Made by a program: the position numbers and the translations under genes. The notes beneath the pieces are model-generated. The model did not search any database. It was given only the letters and a program-made list of their open reading frames with translations, and was not told the origin of the DNA. Source: Gautieria morchelliformis (taxonomy: Eukaryota > Basidiomycota > Agaricomycetes > Gomphales > Gomphaceae). From it: a DNA stretch of 64,000 bases. The stretch covers positions 1-64,000 of the forward strand of contig WHVA01000573.1 of NCBI GenBank assembly GCA_015179125.1. The letters are read 5' to 3'. Numbering within the stretch: position 1 is the first letter of the stretch; each line of letters begins with the position of its first letter. Of this stretch, positions 31,503 through 41,363 are shown in pieces.

Positions 31503-32055
31503 CTATTCTTTTGAGCAAGCAGTCCATACCTACTGCCTATAATTCCTGTCCTCTACACTCACTGTATCTGTGGCCCCACACACAGAGTGACAGACTCCAT
31601 GGCCATCAACACCCTACCCTCCCCCACACCAAAATACAAGCCTTTCTCCATGTAGCTCAAGAGCATCTTACCGGCCCCCTGTCACATGCCATATTCATGT
31701 TTCTGCAGATGGCGCATCACTGCCGCCACAGCTCTGCCACCATTTACTAACCTCACATCATCAATATCCCCTCACTCCCACCCCCAGGCCTATACTTGCT
31801 CTTCCAACATGGGTGGCACTCGTCCCAAGTCCCTTTTGGGACCATTGCACTCATGACTGACTCTTCTCAGGCCATGCCCTCCTGCTCCACCAAGCCAAAA
31901 TCTCATTCCCCACTGTCTACCTTACCATGTGTCTGCTCTAACAAGCGCGTACATCCCCACAAGTCCTGCACAGTCATGACATGCGCTGAGCGGTGCGAGT
32001 CCAGCGCACCCACTTTATTCTACATGTCGCTCACCATTGGCTCACATCCCCTCCT
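31503..32055. other. Probable decayed 5' part of the NLR-like gene
   Basis: Frames here (31511-31750, 31796-32140) show no domain I can name. The position before the NB-ARC remnant suggests lost upstream exons, but a P-loop is not visible. Confidence 0.3.
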
Positions 32056-32797
32056 TCCACCTCAGCAAGACTGCCGAGGACACTCTTCTCTGGCTTTCTG
32101 GACAATGAAAAGGGTGGCTGCTCTTCCTGGACAATGCTGATGACTGAGACATAAACCTTTGAAAGTACTTCCCAGCATGCAAGCATGGAAACATCATTGT
32201 GACAAGTCACAATGTGGAGTGTCGTGTACATGCACCCAGCTCCAACTGTCATGTGTCTAGCATGAATGGTGCTGAAGCTATTCATTTGCTCTTTGTATGC
32301 TCTACAGCCACAGATTCTGCAAAGAATATCACCTGGGAATCTTTTATTACCCAGGAACTTGGCTATTTTCACTATCTTCCCCTCACCATTGTACAAGCAG
32401 GTGCCTATATGTCAAGGGGATATCGCTCAAAGGAATACCTGAAGATGTTCCAGCAGGATCGGGCCCAGCTGGTGAGCAAGCACTCTGTACAGATGATAGG
32501 TAATTACCAGTGGGCAGTTTATGTAGCATGGGAGATTAGCTTAAAAGGCTAAGTCCCAATCAGGAGCATCCCCACACACCAACTGCCATGGGAAAACTTG
32601 CCTCCACCTATCAGACTCAGGGCTAGTGGAAGGATGCTGAAGACCTGAACATTCAAGTCATGGAGGCAAGGACGAGGTTCCTGGGTGAGCAGCATCCTGA
32701 CACACTGACTGCCATGGATAGCCTAGCTGCAACCTATCAGAGTCTGGGCTGGTGGATGCTTGCTAAAGAGCTGGAGGTTCAAGTCATGAAGGCAAGG

Positions 32798-33363
32798 GAG
32801 GATGTTCAGATTGAAAATAATGTACATTCTTCTAGGATATATTAAATATCTTTTAAAATATTAACCATAACTGAATTCATAGTCCACCATTTTGAGCAAT
32901 TTGTAGATTGTGGATATCCTAAATTTTTTTTGAATGTTCTGATATTTAAAAATATGTTTGTATGTGCTGACGCATGGTGTGTGAGATAACAGAGCAGTTT
33001 CAGATAGGATTTGGATGACTATATGTTAGCAGTATATATGAAGCTTGTTAGATGTATGAGGACAGAATGTAGAAGCAAGTATGGACATTAACTCCACTAT
33101 ATTATCATATATTGTTAATAGATCCGATTAGAAGGTATGTTTAAAATAATATGTATGTATAGTACAAAGATATATAGCTATTGATGTTTAGACAATGGGG
33201 TATGCACCGTTTCCTGGGGGAGCTACAGACTATGAGAAAGAAGCTTACGGTTAGGATTGAGCATGCCTTACAGGTTCTGGCAACTGTCTCAATTGTGATA
33301 TATTTTATGAAGTATAGATAGATTAGCTATATATACATGCATATGATAACTATAAACATCTGT
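32798..33363. repeat. 566-bp AT-rich insertion in a TPR unit
   Basis: TPR coding sequence stops after GGCAAGG (32797) and resumes with CAAGGAAGAGG (33364). CAAGG is present on both sides as a likely 5-bp target duplication. The insert is AT-rich, non-coding and without clear terminal repeats; type unknown. Confidence 0.65.
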
Positions 33364-33564
33364 CAAGGAAGAGGGTGCTGGGTGAGGGGCATTCTCAGAC
33401 GCTGGCTGCCATGGGCAACCTTGCCTCTACCTATCAGATTCAGGGCTGGTGGAGGGATGGTGAGGAGCTGGAGGTTCAAATCGTGGAAGCAAGAAAGAGG
33501 GCCCTAGGTGAGGTGCTGACTGCCATAGCCAACCTTGTTGCAACCAATTAGTGTCTAGGCCAGG

Positions 33565-34214
33565 TGTTACTTATCATGATTTCTGGAAGTCAGAACTAGA
33601 AAGGACAGTGGCTTCAACTTATATGTTGCACCCCCAATGAACTATCATCCTAACTATTCCGAGTCGGAAGTCAGAAGGCAGAGGTATCAAAGTAAGTCAA
33701 GGTTGGAAGTTGGGTTGGAAGGCAGAAGGTGGAGAGACACAGACTCCACAAAACTTGCTGTGCTAAGAACAGGAGATAGAGCAAAGGAAATCACATATCG
33801 AAGGCAATTATCTGATTGCAGAATAATGAGCATACATGAGGGGTTTTATACAAAGAGCTGAAGCAACAAGTAATAGGGTAGTACTAAGCACATTCTGATG
33901 CGGGTGGAAGTCAGGTAAGACATATGGGGTAAGTAACTACTCTAGAACAAGAACTACAAAGGGGTTGCAGGGTAGTGTAGAGAACAAGAGGCAAAAGGTC
34001 AAGGGGATGGGAAGCATTATTGAAAATGGAACAGCAGGACTCCTAATGGTTTGGGCCTAGGGTTTTTGCTGTGTTGTGAGTGATGTCTGAAGGGTCCGAA
34101 TAATAGAGTGGACTGGGGAACAGATATAACAAGGGGTGGAGCATCAGGGTTATCGGGATGTCGGGAAGGAAGCAGAACTGAGTATCGGAAAACAGGATTG
34201 ACATGGCCATAACA
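33565..34214 (+). mobile_element. Solo LTR, 650 bp, in the TPR array
   Basis: Starts TGTTAC and ends ATAACA, so it has the TG...CA ends of an LTR, and is flanked by CCAGG (33560-33564) and CCAGT (34215-34219), a diverged 5-bp target duplication. The TPR sequence GGCCAG-TGGAA-GATGCTGAAGAG is restored if it is removed. It contains no coding region. A related sequence lies inverted at 55431-56094. Probably an LTR left after recombination; moderately old. Confidence 0.72.
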
Positions 34215-34674
34215 CCAGTGGAATGATGCTGAAGAGCTGGAGATTCAAGTCATGGAGGCAAGCAAGAGAGTCCTGGGTGAGAAGCATCCTGACACACTGA
34301 CTGTCATGGGAAACCTTGCCTCCATCTATCAGAATCAGGGCCTGTGGAAGGATGCTGAAGAGCTCAAGGTTTGAGCCATAAAGTCAAGGGCAAGGGTCCT
34401 TGGTGAGGAGCATCCCTCCACACTGACCACCATAGCCAACCTTGCTGCAACCTATCTGAGTCTGGGCCGGTGGAAGGATGCTGAAGAGCTGGATGTTCAA
34501 GGCATGGAGGCAAGAAAGAGGGCCCTGGGTGAGGAGCATCCTGACACACTGACTACCATGGGCAACCTTGCCTCCACCTATCAGATGATGCTGAAGAGCT
34601 GGAGGTTCAAGTCATGAAGGCAAGGAAGAGAATCATGGGTGAGGCGCATCCACACTGATTGCCATGAGCAACCT

Positions 34675-35492
34675 TGTTATGAATATCCAAAAATCTATGA
34701 CATCATATTATCACATGCAATTGGTCTCACAATAACTGAATGTACAGTTGTCAACTCCCATTGAGTCCAATGTCTATATCTAGTCCTGTACCCAAATCCA
34801 GCCTTAGAACATAGCAACCCATTCCATCAGTATGCATATGTGCACTCCCGAATCGACAAATGTGCATACATGTACCTCTGAGCCAACAATGAGTGTGCAT
34901 CTACTGTGGAGCACATGAGACCCAATCTTTTACATCATATGTCTATCTCACACCACAGATATACTCCACATGATCGAGGAACTGATTGCACATCCTATTC
35001 ACAATATGCATGTCATTGATCCAGATCAGACCACGAGATGCGTCGAGCTGTCCCTGCATGGGTGCAGTTGTTTTCTTTCTCTTTGATCTCCTGTCCATCC
35101 ATTTCTCTTTGACTAATTCCATTCATTAGTAATGTCCTCGCACACAGTTAGCCCCATCAGTATAGGATTTTCTTGTCCCCTATTTCTTTACTCCATCCCA
35201 TGTACCTCACTTAATCACATGTTAGTTTACTTACATCGTCATATGGACATTTCTACATAGTTAAATACCATACGATGTACGAATGTCTTCGATGGCAATT
35301 CTATAAGTCTTGTCTCATTACTTGGAAACTGCTACAGGCAGTCAATACTCTGTAACAACACATACATCCAGTGTATACGCATACATTCTTATTCTTGACC
35401 TCTATTTGATTCAGCCTCTCTATTGAAGCTTTGAATAACTAGCTATTAGTTACTAGATACATTCCTCACTATTCACAAGAGATTAAGACAAG
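34675..35492. repeat. About 818-bp insertion in a TPR unit
   Basis: The TPR stretch ...GCAACCT stops at 34674 and resumes at AACCTTGCCTCTACCTATT (35494). The insert begins TGTTATGAATATCC, which resembles an LTR start; its right end is near AAGACAAGA. Non-coding. The duplicated AACCT fits a 5-bp target duplication, but the right border does not end in the expected CA, so the type stays open. Confidence 0.55.
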
Positions 35493-35679
35493 AAACCTTG
35501 CCTCTACCTATTGGATTCAGGGCCAGTGGAAGATGCAGAAGAGCTGGAGGTGTGACCTTGCAGCCTGATAAATAATGATTTGCTAGCCCGTACACACATG
35601 GAAAAAAATTTTTTTTTGCTAGTATGATGGATGACACCCCTCCAAATGATTTGATGAAGATTTTCTGACCCTACATAAG

Positions 35680-36744
35680 ATTCTGGCCATCCTTATTTTC
35701 AACATTCAAGTCACCAACACATGTAACTCCAAAAGATGAGTATCCCTTTCCCCAGCTGAGCTTCAGTGAACTCCGGAGGTCATGTGATGCATCTACAGGA
35801 ACCCATGCTGTGTCAATAAATCGCCTGTGGCCCTCAATGCATCGTCTATCTAATTTTATGAGATGAGTCCAGACATTCACACAACATAGTGGTGTGCTCG
35901 CACCTGATTCGGGTCACCCGGGCTCTCAGAATGCAGACCTCTGAGGAAGTGAGGGCGGAAACTCGAAGAGTTGACCTCTTTCAAAACTTTCAGGCGATCT
36001 TCTTGCGGGTCGCCTGTGGGAGTCAATACCTCATCTATCTAATCTTGAGATGAGTCCAAACATCCGCACAACATAGTGGTGTGCTGCGCACCTGATTCGG
36101 GTTACCCAGGCTCTCAGAATGCAGACCTCTGAGGATGTGAGGGCGTAAACTCGAAGGGTTGACCTGTTCCAAAAACAAAACACCACCGGGGAGCAGAAGG
36201 AGAGCGAGAAGAACCTCCCACTGTGTGAGTGTTTGTTCTGTTGTGCGAGACCCTGATTGATACGAAGCCATGCCACGAAACCATCACGCTCACCAACAGA
36301 ACTAGAGGATGGGTCGGGACGCTCAGGTGTCTCAATCAGTGTAATCTTCCTGATTAGATCCCCCGCCGCACATCGAACTGATAGTGAATATTTGACCCTA
36401 TTATAATACAACCGCCCGTGGTATGAGTAGTTTTCTTAGAGTATGGCGATTCAAACTCACTCGCAGAGCTCTTTCAAGTCAGAATGATATTCATTCATTC
36501 GCTGGGATTCAATGGCATCCATGGGATCATGGAAGACGTGCGGTGTCTTTTCAATCGCTCGCCTGATCTTCGCCAGTCGAATGCGAATTGTCAGATGGCA
36601 AAGCAGATCGAGGCTCCTTCCTCCAATTGCCTTCAGTGCCTTTCCGGACAGAGCTCCTGGACCCCAGACGGTGGACGAGGACGACACTGTTAGCAAGGAC
36701 TCTGAGAAAGAGGACGAGTCATCGTCGAGCTGGAAGTGATGCAT
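35680..36744 (-). CDS. Hypothetical multi-exon protein with exon duplication
   Basis: Not recognised. The first exon (36744 to about 36463) encodes MHHFQLDDDSSSFSESLL, a Ser-rich stretch, SGKALKAIGGRSLDLLCHL and HSDLKELCE, followed by donor GTGAGT. The next exon is probably KITLIETPERPDPSSSSVG (36340-36270). Further left, similar exons occur twice: NPSSLRPHILRGLHSES (about 36130) and NSSSFRPHFLRGLHSES (about 35940), each ending NPNQ or DPNQ before a GTGCG donor, and each followed by an exon starting IDEVLTPTGD or IDDALRATGD. This repeat of exon and intron keeps phase, which argues for a real gene. It probably ends near 35780-35680. The cell role is unknown. Confidence 0.45.
35821..36172. repeat. 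189-bp tandem duplication
   Basis: TCGCCTGTGG at 35821 recurs at 36010. The two units match over most of their length, including ACAACATAGTGGTGTGCT and GGCTCTCAGAATGCAGACCT. Each unit holds the end of one exon, a short intron and the start of the next in the minus-strand gene. The length (189) is a multiple of three. Confidence 0.82.
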
Positions 36745-38289
36745 GATCCAAGATTGCTGGACTTATGAGTAAGGATCGGGGAAGGGCAAAGCAAAGGCTG
36801 GCGAGGGCATGTCTGTCTATAATTCTATATTACAACCGAAGCAATGCCGCGTGCAGACGGGCAGTACCGCCTTTCTGAGACTGCAGCGCGTAAGTTCTCA
36901 CAGCCCGTGGAAAATGTACGTCGGCCTTTCATGGTTTAAGCTTTAAGCTGGAACTTGAAGTTGGAACGTTGTAAGGCTTCTAAGCAACTTAAAATGCATC
37001 TCTGATGACCAATCTAGTAAGAATATGTGGAAAGGCAAACAAAAATTAGCACTACCTGCACATAATGATGTGTGTCAGCCGTGAGCCCGAAATAGTCGAC
37101 TTGATCCATGTCAGGCACGAGTGCGCTTGAAATAATCGACATGCTGACAGCATCAAGTCGACTCTTTCGGGCTCATGGCTGACACGGATCATGTTTCCGT
37201 GCCGTGCATGTCTACGGGCTTGCCGTCCGTATGCTCGACGCCGCATGCTAATACGTGCGTGGCGGTTTCTTCCCGTGCGCACTGTACTTTGCTTATGTAT
37301 TGATTATTGCGAGGGGGGGGGGGGGGGGGGGGGCGTTATCCGGCTTTTTGTGGATATTGTCAGCTACTCCCAAATTCATGTCGTGCCCGGTCTATGACTC
37401 TGGTGGCTTCTGAAGGGTGGTAGGTGGTCCTCAATGGGTCACGTACTTAGCGGAAATCCTCAGAAGCCAATCACAGCTCATGGAAGACATAACGTATCAC
37501 GGGGCGAAGCGCTGGATTTCTGCGTGCGGGAACTTGAGGGGAATAGAATATAACCTCATGTTTCCGTACACAAATACTCCATGTACGTACTTGAAGATTC
37601 CCGCACGCGGTAATCTGGCTCTCAGCGGCGAGTAGTCAAATTGCCACGGAGGAGAAATATGAGTGTGATACAACGGGCGGGGTTGAGCGGCGTTCGGCTC
37701 GGCCTCGCGCACAAGATCAGTGGGGCCTAGACTTCAGAGTGCAAACAGAAAGAAAAGAAAAGAGAGAAGGTGGGTGGGAGAAGCAAAAGATGCTACTTTA
37801 AGGTATGGAAGGGGAGAAGGGTGTGGTCTAGGTTTGAACTTTGTCACGCGTTCCTTATGTAAGCTCAACCGGACCTGATGTTGCGATCACGTGGTGCGCG
37901 AAGCCCGAGACCCGAAAAGGGCCCAACAAGTTGTCTTGTCACTTGTCAATCATGCAGATGTAATAACCTTCGCACTTATCAATTGAGGGGGACGTCAATT
38001 TCTAGCCCGCTACCTTGCAAATATAAGTATTTGACTTCGCTCGAAAAAGAAAAGAAAAGAAAAATTGTTTGTTTGGTAATGCACCCTTCGAATTGATCCA
38101 GACAGCCGGCAGCTGCCCATGTTGCTGGATCTTCATTCATCGCGTGCAAATCGAAGATCTATCAGTGCAGACGACATGGTTTCGCACAGTGGAGTGGGTA
38201 CTACCACTTACATAACCGATTAATTAGAAGCAGTTGCAAGCGCGCGACGCGAGTGAGCACAAACCGTGCGTGCGTCCCGACTGCCTACC
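36745..38289. other. Intergenic; hairpin, poly-G tract and short inverted repeat
   Basis: No gene recognised. Contains the long hairpin at 37072-37185, a run of about 21 G at 37313-37333, and an inverted repeat GCGTGCGGGAA / TTCCCGCACGC at about 37531 and 37598. 38040-38062 is GAAAA-rich. The last part probably holds the promoter of the acyltransferase. Confidence 0.45.
37072..37185. repeat. 34-bp inverted repeat (hairpin)
   Basis: The left arm 37072-37105 (GTGTCAGCC...GACTTGAT) pairs with the right arm 37152-37185 with two mismatches over 34 bases. The 46-base loop holds a diverged partial copy (GAAATAATCGAC). It could be the end of a mobile element or a cruciform site; nothing flanking decides. 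Confidence 0.75.
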
Positions 38290-40018
38290 ATGTCTACCTG
38301 GACGCCCACCTCCCCGTCTTGCGCCACTCTCCACCGCGCACTCGGCGACTCCGAGTTCGCTTTCTTCAAAAACTCGAGCACAGGCCTCGGAGACATGTTC
38401 CTGCATCTCGCGCTGCGTGCGCCGCGCGATATCATGCGTCGCGAACGCGTGTGCATCGCTTGGTGTGCCATACGCGTTACACACCCGTTGCTCATGAGCA
38501 GTGTCGCCATCGGCGAGGACGTTATAGCGCCTGCACTATGGTACGTGTCTGGCTCCTAGGATTAGCCTTTTTCATGTATTGCTCCAGTTTTACGCCCCCG
38601 GCGGACGCGCAAGACGCGCTAGCTTCTGCAGACCGTACTCTTCACTACCGCGCCTCCACTAAGCACGGTACAACCCTCTTCAATGCCGTCCTTTAAACAC
38701 GACTGACGCTCTCCCAGAGCTCATATCCGACTACATGAACGGACCACGCACGCTCTCGAACGACTCACTCTCCTACCTCGTTGTATCCCAAATGCCATCG
38801 CAGGGCGATTCGGACGAGTTCGACCTCTTCATGTGTGCGCCCCATTTTATAGGCGACGGAACGTCCCTGCACCAATCCACACATGACCTTATCGTCCTCC
38901 TTGCATCCCAGAAATCGGATGCACAGCTTCTTCACGACCTAGAAGCCCAACTCGAGCGCAAACAGTCCTCATGGGTATGCACTAACCCGTCGCATACCCC
39001 CTGCTGGCTTCGCTGACTTCCCTCTCCCAGCTCTCTGTTCTTCCCCCTTCCCTCGAATCTCGCCTGCGCATGCCCTCCTCTCCATTATTACTTGCCACGC
39101 ACAAAATTGCCTTCCTTCTCAACCAGCAGCACGAGCTCGGTGGCCATATCTTTCCCCGCACACAGCACGCCCCACGCCGCACCCGTCTCGTCGAACACGC
39201 ATTCACCAAGGCAGAAACCCAGGCAATCCTAGCGGTGTGTAAGCGGAATGGGGCCAGTGTGAATAATGCCTTGTTCGCGCTGTCTGCTATTGCATGGACA
39301 CGCATGCGGATGCGTGATGCCGCAGGAGCCGACGAGTTCAAATTACCCACGTATGTCCCTCATTATTTCCCATCACACCCCTCCAATCTAATCCCCCCGC
39401 CCCAGGATGATATACTCTGCAATCAACCTCCGTCCCCACCTCTCCCCACCCTCTCCTACACCCTCCTCCCCCTCCTCCCTATCATACTGGTTCCTCCCCC
39501 TCACCTATTTCACCGTTGTCCTCCCCTCCTTCCTCCCGGCGTCCGCCGCGGCATTCTGGCACCGAGCGCGCCTTGCGAGGATGCAGACGGCCAGAAGCGT
39601 GGGCTCGCCCTTCCTGGCCTCCCGGGCGGCGTTCCTGGCTACCCAACGGGCCGGGGCAAGGCACGTGCCGGACACAGCTACGCACGCGCCGGCCCCTGCC
39701 GCCCCACCCGCGCAGGCCCAGCTCCCGCCGCACGCCCGCCCCGCCACCGCATCCCCCTCCCGCGCGCTCCTCGGTCTCTCCCTCATCGGCAACCTGGACC
39801 ACACCTACACCCGCTCATCATACGATTGCCCGGGCGTGTCGCTACACACCGTAACGACCGCAAGCCGCCAGAAGGAGGGTGGACTGCTCGTTCTGGGGCA
39901 TACCTTCGCGGGACAGCTGTGGCTGCATTTGTGTTGGGACGAAGAGGGATTTGCACGTGGTGTTGTGGAAGGGTGGTGGGGGCTGTTTATTGGTGGTGTT
40001 GCCGAATACACGAGGTAA
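38290..40018 (+). CDS. Condensation-like / alcohol-acyltransferase-type acyltransferase
   Basis: CoA-dependent acyltransferase-fold protein predicted at 506 residues. Exons: 38290-38540, 38588-38667, 38718-38974, 39031-39350, 39406-40018. All four introns have GT-AG ends and the phases close (total 1521 bases with TAA). The catalytic HxxxDG motif is PHFIGDGTSLHQ (about 38848-38883). Supporting family segments are MNGPRTLSNDSLSYLVVSQ just before it and MIYSAINLRPHL (about 39405-39440) in the C-terminal half. Such proteins move an acyl group to an alcohol or amine. A Pro/Ala-rich insert (about residues 365-410) is probably a loop. The start MSTWTPTSPSC is chosen because an upstream in-frame ATG at 38266 adds only eight residues. 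It lies 1.35 kb upstream of the adenylation gene on the same strand; joint action is inferred. Confidence 0.78.
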
Positions 40019-40603
40019 ACTTACCTTGCGCCTTCTAGATGGTGGTGCAGATGAAGATGGCCTAGGTGCGTGGAAATATTTTGTGCGTTTCTCTATCTAG
40101 TAAGTATTAGAAGCGGACTCCCTTAGACTATGAATCATATAGTATTCCCTCAATTCCTCACAGGTCACAGGTTTAAACTTCCATATCGTGCTACATTATT
40201 CTGCCAGGTGATTATCACGTACCAGCCGCGGAAGCGGATCAGTTATTTCATATTTCATTTTAGAACCCTGCAAACTCTATAAATAGACTTTTATAAATAC
40301 ATATCCTTCAACCTTCTTCCAACTGTCCTAGCAGAAGAGCAGCCTGGGACCTCCAAATCTGTGAGATCAGCTCGCTGTTTTTTTTTCTTACCACACGGTT
40401 TTATTCACAGAAGGGTAGTTTATAAGGAATTACATGTACCTGGGCTATTAAGGCACCTTATAAGTATCAGGGACATTAGGGCCATTCACACCTGAAACGA
40501 GCCCCTTCCCGTCCGGTGAAAGTGATGCATCACACGCAGCAGACGCCATCACCAAGACAGTCTCCATCTTGAAAAACCCAGCGGAATGCCAAGATTGTCT
40601 GAA

Positions 40604-41119
40604 TTACCTAACGCTTAATTCGGTGGCACAGTCGTCACATCTCGAGGTTTTCCATGGGGCCTGCACATATCTTCGGTGAAGATTTCCGGCGTGTGACTCG
40701 AAAGTACAAGTACATACGCTTTCCATCCCGCGTCGGTTAACGCGGACGAATGGTGCGTGGAGAGCAGAAATGATGGATGTGGATCTAGAACATTGCACGC
40801 GATGAATGTCTATACAACATAGAACCAAGTGGCAAGTTCCGCCCCGTCAGCCCTGCAGGAACAAATTCAATTCAGACGTTGATACTAGATATAGTGTGTA
40901 CAGTATATACATATTACTTGCTCGCTGTTGATGGACCGGAGCTGCGGCTAACACCTCTCTGCATATGCCGGAATTGCCTATTATACTACCTACGCTAGCT
41001 CTAACAGGGCACGTCAACGCGCCTACCTGACGCGCGTCGTCGCCATCAATGATAACAAAAGCCGGACAAAAGCGAGTCTGGAACTCACTTGCTGTCGAGG
41101 TATCTGACAAGCCGAACAA
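40604..41119 (-). CDS. Possible small hypothetical protein (low confidence)
   Basis: Minus-strand first exon MFGLSDTSTASEFQTRFCP, then AFVIIDGDDARQ, followed by donor GTAGGC at about 41026. A later frame reads YVLVLSSHTPEIFTEDMCRP and stops at about 40618. Between them several short introns would be needed. It sits divergently between the acyltransferase and adenylation genes. No family is recognised and the splice pattern is guesswork; it may not be a gene. Confidence 0.25.
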
Positions 41120-41363
41120 CTGTGGGAATCACCCACAGCTTCCGAGAAAAGATGCTAGTGGTGCCGGCAGGCTTGGCCCTTACATAGCTAGCTGACTTGT
41201 CAGGTCAACACGGGGACCTACTCCGAGAGATGCCCTTCTCAGAGCATGACCACATATAAACATACACACCAGAAAATGACGTTCAGGAATGCCCCCGCTT
41301 CCTTACTTGACGGTCTTTAGCCCACTGGCATAATACCCCCCTCACACATACCCGCTCCCACCA

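Larger units (their letters stand above)
32056..35560 (+). pseudogene. NB-ARC/TPR (NLR-like) gene, decayed and interrupted
   Basis: Remnant of a fungal STAND/NLR protein, a family of nucleotide-dependent switches tied to non-self recognition. The NB-ARC part reads KGWLLFLDNADD (Walker B-like, about 32109-32144), then KYFPACKHGNIIVTSHN and VHAPSSNCHVSSMN (about 32168-32268), then VQAGAYMSRG and KEYLKMFQQDRAQL (about 32391-32475). Several stops lie in this frame. Kinesin-light-chain-like TPR units of about 42 residues follow in pieces: 32580-32797 (HPDTLTAMDSLAATYQSLG), 33364-33564, 34215-34674 (three units, DAEELEIQVMEASKRVLGE and HPDTLTTMGNLASTYQ) and 35493-35560. The pieces join cleanly across three insertions. 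The array is shortened and frame-broken, so no product is expected. Confidence 0.85.

Noticed and set aside
37313-37333. Run of about 21 G
   Set aside because: Low-complexity tract; length may be a sequencing or assembly artefact and it has no context.
39407-39854. Long open frames on both strands over the acyltransferase 3' exon
   Set aside because: High GC and proline/alanine-coding sequence open all frames; only the frame continuing MIYSAINLRPHL fits the family and splice phases.
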